A program made the position numbers and the translations under genes. Below the pieces are notes generated by a model that was not told where the DNA came from, did not search any database, and was given only the letters and a program-made list of their open reading frames with translations. From Thermoanaerobaculia bacterium (GTDB lineage Bacteria > Acidobacteriota > Thermoanaerobaculia > UBA5066), in assembly GCA_017999215.1 (NCBI GenBank), contig JAGOBQ010000155.1, positions 1 to 8,522 on the forward strand: 8,522 nucleotides of DNA, written 5' to 3'. Shown here piece by piece: positions 1 through 6,614 of this stretch. Every line of letters begins with the position of its first letter. Position 1 is the stretch's first letter.

Positions 1-2235
1 GTCTACAACATGAACCAGGCCTGCCTCTCGACGGGAAGCGAGCTCCCCGGCACGCTCGTCATCTCCGAAGGCGGCACGTCGTCCGACACGGCGGTCATGG
101 GCGCCTACGACAACACCGGCCTCGCGTACGACTACTACAAGAACGTCCACGGACGCGACTCGTACGACGGCTCGGGCTCGGTCATCGTCTCCTCGGTCCA
201 CGGGCAGTTCTCCACGGGCTACAGCTGCACGAAGAACAACGCCGCCTGGATCGACTCTCCGTACAACCAGATGGTCTTCGGCGACGGCGACGGGAGCACG
301 TTCTCGAACCTCGCCCGGGGCATCGACGTCACCACGCACGAGTTCTCGCACGCCGTCTGCTCCCGGACGGCGGACCTCGCCTACCAGAACGACTCCGGCG
401 CCCTGAACGAGGCGAACTCCGACATCCTCGGCCGCGCCGCGGCCTTCTACGGTGGCAACGGCAGCGCCGCGACGCGGACCGACTGGTCGGTCGGAGCCGA
501 CGTCTACACCCCGAGCACTTCGGGCGACGCCCTGCGCTACATGTACGACCCGGCCAAGGACGGCGACTCGGCCGACTACTACCCGACCCGCAACTACGCC
601 TCCGGCTGCACGCCGTCCGACAGCAACGACTACTGCGGCGTCCACACGAACAGCGGGATCGGCAACCTCTTCTTCTACCTCCTGTCGCAGGGCGGGACCC
701 ACCCGCGCGGCAAGACGACGGTCTCCGTCACGGGCATCGGGCTCTCGAAGGCCGAGAAGATCTGGTACCGGGCCCTCTCCGTCTACATGACGACCTCCAC
801 GACGTTCCAGGGCGCCCGCACGGCAACGGCCAACGCCGCCTCCGACCTCTACGGCGGGACCTGCACGGCGGAGTGGCAGTCGGTCCACAAGGCGTGGGAC
901 GCGGTCGGAGTCCCGGGCACCTGGTCCTGCGGGACGACCTACTCCATCGCCGGCAACGCCGGGACGAGCGGCGCCACCGTCGCCGCCGGGGGCGTCTCGA
1001 CGACCTCCGACGCGAGCGGCAACTACACCCTTGCCGGCCTCTCGGCGGGCACCTACTCCGTGACCGCGTCGAAGACGGGCTGCACGTTCTCGCCGACGTC
1101 GATCTCCGTGACGGTCGGCCCGAGCGCGACCGGGAAGAACTTCACGGCCACCTGCTCGACGGGCGACACCGCCCTGACGAGCGGCGTCACCCTCACCGGC
1201 CAGAGCGTCGCGAAGAGCGCCTGGAAGTACTACTACATCGACGTCCCGTCGGGCGCGACGAGCCTCGTCTTCGCGACGACGAGCGCCACGGCCGACATCG
1301 ACATCTACACGCAGTTCAACGCCAAGCCGACGTCCTCGTCGTACACCTGCCGTCCGTACACGTCGTCGGGCAACGAGACCTGCACGGCGACGAATCCGAG
1401 CGCCGGCCGCTGGTGGCTCGGCGTCTACGGCTACGCGGCCGGGAGCTTCTCCGTGACCGCGACCGTCCAGACGGCAGCGGCGACCTACTCGATCGCCGGG
1501 AACGCCGGGACGAGCGGGGCGACCGTGAGCGCGGGCTCGAAGTCGGCCACGTCCGACGCGAGCGGCGCCTACACGATCACGGGCCTGACCGCCGGCACCT
1601 ACTCCGTCTCGGCGACGAAGTCCGGCTGCACGTTCTCGCCGACGTCTCTTTCCGTCACGGTCGGCCCGAACGCCACCGGAAAGAGCTTCACGGCGAGCTG
1701 CGGCTCCGGCGGGCAGGTGGAGCGCCTGACGAACGGGAGCTTCGAGTCGCTCACGGCCTCGACGAACAGCGCGCCGGACGGCTCCTGGTCGCGGACGGCC
1801 TACAGCGGGACGAGCTTCAACACGCTGATCGCGAACGGCAGCGCGCCGCACGGCGGCACCGACTACGCCTACGTCGGCGTCTACGCGTCGTCCTCGCAGT
1901 CGGTCACGAGCGCGAACGTCGTCATCCCGTCTGCGGCGACGAGCGCGACGCTCACGTTCTACGTCTCCATCGTCACGAGCGAGACGACGACCTCGACGGC
2001 CTACGACAAGCTGAACGTCCAGCTCGTCAACGCCTCGACCGGGTCGGTCCTCGCCACCCTCGGGACCCTGTCGAACCTGAACAAAACCGCCAGCTCGGCG
2101 ACGTACGCGTTGAAGAGCTACTCGGTGACGTCGTACAAGGGGCAGACCGTCAAGGTCCGCTTCGCGGCGACGAACGACTCTTCGCTCACGACGACGTTCC
2201 GGATCGACGACGTCAGCCTGAAGTCGGACGGCTGA
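1..2235 (+). CDS. Secreted M4 (thermolysin-family) metalloprotease, 5'-truncated, with repeat-PPC-repeat C-terminal region
   Basis: The reading frame is open from base 1, so the signal peptide, propeptide and N-terminal catalytic part lie outside the window; 744 residues are visible. The zinc site is HEFSH (residues 113-117), followed exactly 20 residues after the second His by Glu137 in GALNEANSDI, the thermolysin third-ligand spacing. CGVHTNSGIGN supplies the transition-state His (H215). These are hallmark M4 motifs, so an extracellular endopeptidase is well supported. After the catalytic domain (to about residue 313) come a carboxypeptidase-regulatory-like beta repeat (314-385), a bacterial pre-peptidase C-terminal (PPC) domain (386-495, with DIDIYTQF and WWLGVYGY), a second copy of the repeat (496-567) and a jelly-roll-like, Thr/Ser-rich domain (about 573-744) ending in FRIDDVSL. 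PPC domains are often removed after secretion. Many Cys residues fit an exported, disulfide-bonded protein. It is followed by a hairpin terminator, so it is the end of its transcription unit. Confidence 0.93.
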   Translation, partial: VYNMNQACLSTGSELPGTLVISEGGTSSDTAVMGAYDNTGLAYDYYKNVHGRDSYDGSGSVIVSSVHGQFSTGYSCTKNNAAWIDSPYNQMVFGDGDGSTFSNLARGIDVTTHEFSHAVCSRTADLAYQNDSGALNEANSDILGRAAAFYGGNGSAATRTDWSVGADVYTPSTSGDALRYMYDPAKDGDSADYYPTRNYASGCTPSDSNDYCGVHTNSGIGNLFFYLLSQGGTHPRGKTTVSVTGIGLSKAEKIWYRALSVYMTTSTTFQGARTATANAASDLYGGTCTAEWQSVHKAWDAVGVPGTWSCGTTYSIAGNAGTSGATVAAGGVSTTSDASGNYTLAGLSAGTYSVTASKTGCTFSPTSISVTVGPSATGKNFTATCSTGDTALTSGVTLTGQSVAKSAWKYYYIDVPSGATSLVFATTSATADIDIYTQFNAKPTSSSYTCRPYTSSGNETCTATNPSAGRWWLGVYGYAAGSFSVTATVQTAAATYSIAGNAGTSGATVSAGSKSATSDASGAYTITGLTAGTYSVSATKSGCTFSPTSLSVTVGPNATGKSFTASCGSGGQVERLTNGSFESLTASTNSAPDGSWSRTAYSGTSFNTLIANGSAPHGGTDYAYVGVYASSSQSVTSANVVIPSAATSATLTFYVSIVTSETTTSTAYDKLNVQLVNASTGSVLATLGTLSNLNKTASSATYALKSYSVTSYKGQTVKVRFAATNDSSLTTTFRIDDVSLKSDG
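940..1155 (+). repeat. Intragenic repeat copy 1 (72 codons, beta-sandwich repeat)
   Basis: This first copy of an in-frame 216-bp repeat in the M4 protease gene begins YSIAGNAGTSGATV and ends with Cys. It is identical to copy 2 at about 57 of 72 residues by eye, with no gaps. It looks like a carboxypeptidase-regulatory-like fold (DASGNYTLAGLSAGTYSV). Each copy has one Cys in GCTFSP and a terminal Cys, which could pair within the repeat. Confidence 0.85.
1486..1701 (+). repeat. Intragenic repeat copy 2 (72 codons, beta-sandwich repeat)
   Basis: This is the second copy of the 216-bp in-frame repeat, the same length as copy 1 and separated from it by the PPC domain. Most differences are conservative (Ser/Thr, Ile/Leu, Asn/Ser), which suggests an intragenic domain duplication kept under selection for the fold. 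Confidence 0.85.
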
Positions 2236-2252
2236 AGCCGGCTGGAGGAGAG

Positions 2253-2268
2253 GAGCCCCATCGGGCTT
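2253..2268 (+). terminator. Small hairpin just after the protease stop codon
   Basis: AGCCC (2254-2258) pairs with GGGCT (2263-2267) across a CATC loop, extended by one G-U pair. It lies 18 bases after the protease stop and immediately before the stronger hairpin at 2271-2296. Alone it has no U tract; it probably acts with its neighbour or protects the 3' end. Confidence 0.4.
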
Positions 2269-2270
2269 CG

Positions 2271-2306
2271 GGGGGAGGGGAGCGATCCTCTCCCCCTGTT
2301 CTTCTT
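2271..2306 (+). terminator. Rho-independent terminator of the M4 protease gene
   Basis: Bases 2271-2281 pair with 2286-2296, giving an 11-bp stem with one G-U pair closed by a GCGA (GNRA-type) tetraloop. It is followed by the T-rich run TGTTCTTCTT. On the opposite strand no T tract follows the stem, so it is oriented to stop transcription of the protease gene. It fills the 70-bp gap between the two convergent genes. Confidence 0.8.
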
Positions 2307-3469
2307 CAGAGGGTGCGTGTCTTCGTCATCATGGAGAAGAGCCGGGCGCCCTTCGGTACGGACGAGAAGGCGTGGAAGAGGAGCGCCACGCCGTCCTCCG
2401 GGGCGCGGACCTCGACGACGGCGTCGGCGGCGCGCGGCGGCAGGCTTCGGCAGCGCGACGGGTCCGCGAGCCGGGCCACGACGTCTCCGGCCTTCACGCG
2501 CGTGCCGGGACGGACGGCGAGGTCGACGAGGCCGCCGACGGGGGCGTGCAGCGACCGGTAGTCGGACGCCGAGCAGGCCGTGATCGGCCCGAGGGGAGCG
2601 TCGGGCTCGCCCTCGAGGACTCCGTAGTAGCGGAGCGCCGAAGCGATCCGGCGAGCGTCCTCCCGGCCGGCCTCCAGCGAGAAGTCGTTCATCGAGCCGA
2701 GCTCGACCGTGAAACCGTCCACGAGCCGCGGGACGTCGGCACGACCGAGCCGCCGGAAGGCGTCGGAGAGGTCCTGCCACGGGACGAACGAGGCCTCGTC
2801 GAGGGCGCCGCCGAAACGGGCGGGGACCTCGAGGACGAACGGCAGGCCGAAGGCCCGGGCGGCGGCGACGGCGCCTTCCGGGGCGTAGAGATAGCGCGGA
2901 GCGCGATCCCCGGTGTGGAGGTCGAGGACGAGGTCGGCGTCGACCGCCATCTTCTGGATCGCGAGCGCGAAGTCGAGCCTGGCGTCGGCTCCCCAGGCCG
3001 CCGCTTCCTCCTCGATGGCCGCGAGAGCTGCTTTGAGCGCCTCTCGGAAGCCCGTCCGGATCTCCCCGATGGGGGAGGAGAGGTGCGCGGCCGCGAAGGA
3101 GTCGACGTCGACGTAGCAGGCGGCCGACGCGGACCGGGAGGGGCCGGTGAGGTAGAGGTAGCCCCTGTTGAAGTTGACCCCGGTCAGGAGGTCGTAGACC
3201 CCGGCGACGTAGTCACCGACCTGCTGGTTCGCTGAGATCGGGTTGACACGAGGGACGAGGACGATCGTGCCGCGCAGGGGCGCAGCCTCGAGGAGCTCGA
3301 ACAGCCCGAGGATGGCTGCGTTGCCCTGAAGCTCGCCGCCGTGGACGTTCGCCTGAACGTAGGCCACGGGCCTTTCCTGCCGGCCGCGAGCGATGAACAC
3401 GGGTGCGGTCAGCTCGTGCCCGGTCGCGGTGGTGCGGACGACGACGTCCCGGCGCTCCCAGTTCGCCAT
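2306..3469 (-). CDS. Succinylglutamate desuccinylase/aspartoacylase-family zinc hydrolase (M14 superfamily)
   Basis: The protein has 387 residues and appears complete. It carries the AstE/aspartoacylase zinc-site pattern: NVHGGE (His43, Glu46), third ligand His185 in DLHTGD, and the probable catalytic Glu256 in FTVELGS. NFNRGY (99-104) matches the family's substrate-carboxylate-binding N-x-N-R segment. The C-terminal part (about 300-387; GGLVDLAVRPGTRVKAGDVV, then VRAPEDGVALLF) looks like the biotinyl/lipoyl-like beta barrel that follows the hydrolase domain in this family. It should be a cytoplasmic amidohydrolase removing an acyl group from an amino-acid-like substrate; the exact substrate cannot be read from the sequence. 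The start at 3469 (MANWERR) is chosen over an in-frame ATG at 3505 because GGAGG lies 7 bases before it. It is divergent from the apbE operon and no arginine-degradation gene is adjacent. Confidence 0.9.
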   Translation of the reverse strand: MANWERRDVVVRTTATGHELTAPVFIARGRQERPVAYVQANVHGGELQGNAAILGLFELLEAAPLRGTIVLVPRVNPISANQQVGDYVAGVYDLLTGVNFNRGYLYLTGPSRSASAACYVDVDSFAAAHLSSPIGEIRTGFREALKAALAAIEEEAAAWGADARLDFALAIQKMAVDADLVLDLHTGDRAPRYLYAPEGAVAAARAFGLPFVLEVPARFGGALDEASFVPWQDLSDAFRRLGRADVPRLVDGFTVELGSMNDFSLEAGREDARRIASALRYYGVLEGEPDAPLGPITACSASDYRSLHAPVGGLVDLAVRPGTRVKAGDVVARLADPSRCRSLPPRAADAVVEVRAPEDGVALLFHAFSSVPKGARLFSMMTKTRTL

Positions 3470-3476
3470 GTTCTCT

Positions 3477-3481
3477 CCTCC
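3477..3481 (-). promoter_or_regulatory. Shine-Dalgarno GGAGG that fixes the hydrolase start
   Basis: On the minus strand GGAGG is followed by 7 bases and then ATG (3469-3467). The ATG 12 codons upstream at 3505 has no comparable site, so the shorter protein is preferred. Confidence 0.8.
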
Positions 3482-3517
3482 GTCGATGAGTCTAGCGAAC
3501 CGCAAACAGGTTCCCCC

Positions 3518-3535
3518 ATATGATTTGCGTCATAT
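3518..3535. promoter_or_regulatory. Perfect inverted repeat ATATGA-N6-TCATAT, candidate operator
   Basis: Six-base arms (3518-3523 and 3530-3535) are separated by TTTGCG. It lies in the divergent gap about 49 bp from the hydrolase start and 17 bp before the -35 box of the apbE promoter. The 5-6-5 symmetry (TATGA-N6-TCATA) has the geometry of CRP/FNR-family sites, but the half-site is not a standard one. It is an AT-rich island in a very GC-rich region. The regulator is unknown, and either gene could be its target. Confidence 0.45.
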
Positions 3536-3551
3536 TGCGACACGATCTCGA

Positions 3552-3581
3552 TTGACAGAGGGGGCACCCGGGGTCTATCTT
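3552..3581 (+). promoter_or_regulatory. Sigma-70-type promoter of the apbE operon
   Basis: A perfect -35 hexamer TTGACA (3552-3557) is followed after 18 bases by TATCTT (3576-3581), which matches the -10 consensus at four positions. Transcription would begin near 3588-3591, at the TTG codons used as the likely apbE start, so the leader would be very short or absent. This fits the lack of a Shine-Dalgarno sequence before apbE. Confidence 0.6.
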
Positions 3582-3590
3582 CGGTTCGTC

Positions 3591-3607
3591 TTGAGATTGC
3601 CTCTCAA
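3591..3607. promoter_or_regulatory. Perfect inverted repeat TTGAGA-N5-TCTCAA, candidate Fur-like operator
   Basis: Arms TTGAGA (3591-3596) and TCTCAA (3602-3607) flank TTGCC. The site begins 10 bases after the predicted -10 box and covers the expected transcription start and the apbE start codon, where a bound repressor would block RNA polymerase. The half-site resembles the TGAGA-type halves found in many Fur boxes, but the centre differs from the classical box, so assignment to Fur is inference. Another metal-responsive or dimeric repressor is possible. Confidence 0.5.
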
Positions 3608-4673
3608 TACCCACCGCACATGCAAGACCCTCGTCCTCGCCCTGGTCTTTCTGGCGACCCGGACGGTCCGCGCGGGGACGGAGGTCGGGGCGAACGGGGG
3701 CGAATCCGTCCGGGCACGGTGGCTGATGGGGACCGTTCTGGAGGTCCGGCTGCCGGGCGCCGGGACGGACCTCGATGTTTCGTTCGAGGCGGCATTTCGG
3801 GCCGTCGCCGAGGTCGAGGAGGCCGCTTCGCTCTGGAAGTCCGGGACCGAGCTCGAACGTGTGCACGCTCGGGCCGCGGCCGGGGCGACGACAGTCGTTT
3901 CGGCCACCCTCGGCGAGCTCGTCGCAGAGGCCCTGCGCGTCTCCGAGCTGACCGGCGGGGCCTTCTCTCCTGCCGTCGGTGCGCTGGTGGCCGCATGGGA
4001 CCTTCGGGGCGCCGGGCGATGGCCTTCGCTCGAGGAGCGGCAGCACGCCGTCGCGCGCTGCCGGGCGGGCGGCGTCCGATACGACCCGGCAACGCGCGAG
4101 CTCGGCCTCGACCCGGGCATCCTGCTCGACCTCGACGGCATCGCCAAGGGATTCGCCCTCGACCGCGCGGCGGAGGCGCTCCGGGCCCGGGGCGTCGACG
4201 ACGCGCTCCTGAATTTCGGCGGGCAGATCCTCGTGATCGGTCCGCCGGCCGGCCGTCCTCCGCGCGAGGCGCACGTCGTCTCGCCCTTCGACGCCTCGTC
4301 TCCGGTCCTCTCCGTCCGCCTCCGGGACGCGTCCCTCTCCACCTCGTCGAGCTCCGAGCGCGCGCGGATCGTCGACGGGCGGGAGGCGGGTCACCTTCTG
4401 GATCCCCGCACGGGAGAGCTCGTTTTCGCGGCCGGCTCGGTGACCGTCCTCGCCTCGTCCGGCGCGCTCGCGGACGCTCTCTCGACGGCGTGGGCCGTCG
4501 AGGGGCCGGCCGGGTTCCGACGCGCCGGGTCCGAAGGGCCGTTCCGCCGTTCGGGCGAGGTCGCGTTCGTCCTCCCGGCCGCGGCGGGCGAGCTCGAGAC
4601 GATCGCCGAGGCCCCTTTCGTCCGACTCCGGTCGCCACAGCGCGGCCCCGAGGCCGCCGCGATCAGACCTTGA
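3597..4673 (+). CDS. apbE: ApbE-family FAD:protein FMN transferase, exported
   Basis: ApbE transfers FMN from FAD to a Thr of exported target proteins, forming a phosphoester; it acts in the periplasm and needs a divalent metal. Family motifs appear in order: MGTVLEV (from residue 44), FSPAVGALVAAW, LDLDGIAKGFALDRA (Lys184), LLNFGGQILVIG, HLLDPRTGE (from His266) and the metal-site segment ADALSTAW (Asp293, Thr297). With a TTG start at 3597 the protein has 358 residues, with an N-terminal signal peptide (KTLVLALVFLA, cleavage near TVRA-G). No ATG gives this signal peptide without running far into the divergent hydrolase gene; TTG at 3591 is an alternative. There is no Shine-Dalgarno site. It is the first gene of a four-gene operon, 22 bp before the porin, and its likely target is the FMN-binding protein two genes downstream. 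Confidence 0.9.
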   Translation: MPLNTHRTCKTLVLALVFLATRTVRAGTEVGANGGESVRARWLMGTVLEVRLPGAGTDLDVSFEAAFRAVAEVEEAASLWKSGTELERVHARAAAGATTVVSATLGELVAEALRVSELTGGAFSPAVGALVAAWDLRGAGRWPSLEERQHAVARCRAGGVRYDPATRELGLDPGILLDLDGIAKGFALDRAAEALRARGVDDALLNFGGQILVIGPPAGRPPREAHVVSPFDASSPVLSVRLRDASLSTSSSSERARIVDGREAGHLLDPRTGELVFAAGSVTVLASSGALADALSTAWAVEGPAGFRRAGSEGPFRRSGEVAFVLPAAAGELETIAEAPFVRLRSPQRGPEAAAIRP

Positions 4674-4695
4674 ATCCACCTCGAAGGAGAGATCC

Positions 4696-6030
4696 ATGAA
4701 CCCCACCTCGAGGGCGCTCTTCGCGCTCCCGATATGTGCCCTGACCCTCATCGCGGGCCCGGCCCGCTCCGACGAGCCCGCTCCGGCTCCTCCGCAGGCC
4801 GGCTCGGCCGAGGCGCCTTCCAACGAGGAGCTCGCCCGGCGCATCGAGGTCCTCGCGCGCGAGCTCGAGGCGCGCCGCCTCGGCGACGCGTCCGACCCCG
4901 CCCCGCCGGCGCGAGCCACCGGCAAGTGGGGCCTCGGCCCCGCCGCCTCGAAGGTCTACGCAAAGAGCTCCGGCCTCTCGATCGGAGGCTACGGCGAGTC
5001 GCTCTACCAGAACTTCGACGCGACGCGCGAGGACGGCGCCCGGTCCGGAAAGACGAACGAGTGGGACTACCTCCGGGCCGTCGTCTACCTCGGCTGGAAG
5101 TTCGACAAGACCTTCGTCCTGAACAGCGAGATCGAGTACGAGCACGCCTCGACGGGGAAGGGGGGCGAGGTCTCGGTCGAGTTCCTGACGCTCGACGCGA
5201 TGCTCCGCGACGAGGTGAACCTCCGGGCCGGCCTCCTCCTCGCGCCGGTCGGCCTCGTGAACGAGATGCACGAGCCGACGACCTACCTCGGTGCCCGCCG
5301 CCCCGACACCGAGAGCCGGATCCTCCCCTCGACCTGGCGGGCGAACGGAGTCGGCGTCTTCGGCGAGGCGGGGCCGGTCGCCTACAAGCTCTACCTGACC
5401 GAGAGCCTCTCGGCGTCGTCGTTCAACGCCGCGAACGGGATCCGCGGGGGGCGACAGAACGGCGCGAGAGCGACGGCAGACAACCTCGCTTTCACGGGGC
5501 GGGTCGACCTCGTCTCCGTTCCGGGGCTCCTCGCGGGCGTCTCGTTCTTCACCGGCGAGTCGGGGAAGGACCTCGTCGCGGACGGGCAGTCGTTCGGCGC
5601 CCGGACGACGACGTTCGACGTCCACGCCGACTGGCGGTTCCGCGGGCTCTGGCTGCGGGGCGTCTACGCCCGCGTCTCGGTCGACGACGCCGCGCTCCTG
5701 AACCGGTCCCTCGGCCTGACGGGGTCGAGGTCGATCGGCGAGCGTCAGGAGGGGTACTACCTCTCCGCGGGCTACGAGGTCCTCTCGCGGCTCGCTCCCG
5801 GCACGCAGATGGCGCTGACGCCTTTCGTGAGGTGGGAGAAGACCGACACGCAGAAGGAGGTCCCCGCCGGATGGACGCGGGACGGCGCGAACGAGAAGAA
5901 GGCCTGGACCTTCGGGCTCGACTTCAAGCCGATCCCCCAGCTTGCCCTCAAGGTGGACTGGCAGGACTACGAGGACGCCGCGGGCACGGGGGTCCCGCAG
6001 TGGAATGTCGCTCTCGCCTACCTCTTCTGA
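4696..6030 (+). CDS. Outer-membrane porin (beta-barrel, phosphate-selective-porin-like)
   Basis: This 444-residue protein has a signal peptide (SRALFALPICALTLIAG, cleavage near residue 25). It then has a Pro/Ala-rich stretch and a short predicted coiled coil (about 39-62, NEELARRIEVLARELEARR), as in trimeric porins that use an N-terminal coiled coil. The rest alternates amphipathic strands typical of a barrel (LSIGGYGESLYQNF; LRAVVYLGWKF; FVLNSEIEYEH) and ends AYLF, with the C-terminal Phe needed for barrel insertion. A VNEMHEPTTYLGARRP segment resembles the loop region of porin O/P relatives. AAGGAGA precedes the ATG with good spacing. It follows apbE by 22 bp and precedes the FMN-binding gene by 4 bp, so it is co-transcribed with a flavin-transfer system. 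It probably admits the substrate or acceptor of that system; specificity cannot be read from the sequence. Confidence 0.87.
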   Translation: MNPTSRALFALPICALTLIAGPARSDEPAPAPPQAGSAEAPSNEELARRIEVLARELEARRLGDASDPAPPARATGKWGLGPAASKVYAKSSGLSIGGYGESLYQNFDATREDGARSGKTNEWDYLRAVVYLGWKFDKTFVLNSEIEYEHASTGKGGEVSVEFLTLDAMLRDEVNLRAGLLLAPVGLVNEMHEPTTYLGARRPDTESRILPSTWRANGVGVFGEAGPVAYKLYLTESLSASSFNAANGIRGGRQNGARATADNLAFTGRVDLVSVPGLLAGVSFFTGESGKDLVADGQSFGARTTTFDVHADWRFRGLWLRGVYARVSVDDAALLNRSLGLTGSRSIGERQEGYYLSAGYEVLSRLAPGTQMALTPFVRWEKTDTQKEVPAGWTRDGANEKKAWTFGLDFKPIPQLALKVDWQDYEDAAGTGVPQWNVALAYLF

Positions 6031-6034
6031 TCCC

Positions 6035-6607
6035 GTGACGCGCCGGAGACCCGGCCGGATCCGGCCGGCCGCCGTCCTCCTCGCGCTCGCCGCGCTCTTT
6101 CCGGGCGCGGCGGGCGCCGCCGTCTTCGAGACGCAGGAGCAGGCCCTCGCCCGCGTCTTCCCGTCGCCGGCGCGGGTCGTCCGCTCCACCGCGTACCTCA
6201 CGCCCGCCCAGGTGGAGGCGGCGCGGAAGGCGGCTCAGGCGCCGGTCGAGTCGGCGGTCGTCACGCGCTACGCCGCGTTCTCGCCCGAGGGGGCGCACCT
6301 CGGGTCGGCTTACTTCGACGACCACGTCGTGAGGACGGCCCGCGAGGTCCTGATGATCGTCGTCGCGCCCGACGGCAGCCTCCGGAGCGTCGACGTCCTC
6401 GCGTTCGGCGAGCCGCAGGACTATCTCCCGCGAGACGGGTGGCTCCGCCGCGTGGAGGGGAAACGGCCCGGAGACGGGCTCTTCGTGGGGCGCGCCCTCG
6501 CCCACGTCACCGGAGCGACGCTGACGACGCGGGCGATCGCGGCCGCCGCGCGGCGCGTCCTCGCGCTCGACGCGCAGATCGGCCCGCCGGCCAGGCCGGC
6601 GAGGTGA
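6035..6607 (+). CDS. Periplasmic FMN-binding-domain protein, probable ApbE substrate
   Basis: From a GTG start four bases after the porin stop, the product has 190 residues: signal peptide (basic MTRRRPGRIRP, then AAVLLALAALF, cleavage near residue 28), a short helical segment rich in Ala/Arg, and an FMN-binding domain of the NqrC/RnfG type (about 80-175; YFDDHVVRTAREVLMIVVAP). TGATLTT (159-165) followed by RAI is the flavin-attachment motif, in which ApbE esterifies FMN to a Thr. The Asp often found just before this motif is absent (LAHVTGAT). No other membrane segment is seen, so it should be a soluble or loosely attached periplasmic electron carrier. ATG at 6005, inside the porin gene, is an alternative start that adds ten residues ahead of the signal peptide; GTG gives the better signal peptide. 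The next gene starts 7 bp downstream. Confidence 0.85.
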   Translation: MTRRRPGRIRPAAVLLALAALFPGAAGAAVFETQEQALARVFPSPARVVRSTAYLTPAQVEAARKAAQAPVESAVVTRYAAFSPEGAHLGSAYFDDHVVRTAREVLMIVVAPDGSLRSVDVLAFGEPQDYLPRDGWLRRVEGKRPGDGLFVGRALAHVTGATLTTRAIAAAARRVLALDAQIGPPARPAR

Positions 6608-6614
6608 GGAGACG

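Noticed and set aside
940..1701. Mobile element or CRISPR-like array suggested by the repeats in the protease gene
   Set aside because: There are only two copies, they are in-frame and code for a protein domain, and there are no short regular spacers, terminal inverted repeats or transposase.
873..2561. Second-frame open frame through the protease C-terminal region and into the hydrolase gene
   Set aside because: Its translation is Arg/His/Asp-rich shadow sequence that runs through a terminator into a convergent gene.
3469..3505. Upstream ATG (3505) as the start of the desuccinylase-family gene
   Set aside because: The ATG at 3469 has GGAGG 7 bases before it and gives a normal family N-terminus; the 12 extra residues cover that ribosome site.
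3393..3596. N-terminal extension of apbE to ATG 3393
   Set aside because: It would overlap the 5' end of the divergent hydrolase gene, cross the whole promoter region and hide the signal peptide inside the protein.
3492..4925. Minus-strand open frame (477 codons) opposite apbE
   Set aside because: It lies opposite clear ApbE motifs, its composition is low-complexity Arg/Pro/Gly, and it has no family signature.
4663..6201. Long minus-strand open frame (512 codons) opposite the porin gene
   Set aside because: It is antisense to a convincing porin gene, is rich in Arg/Glu/Pro/Gly with no recognisable motif, and is the type of open frame that GC-rich codon use creates by chance.
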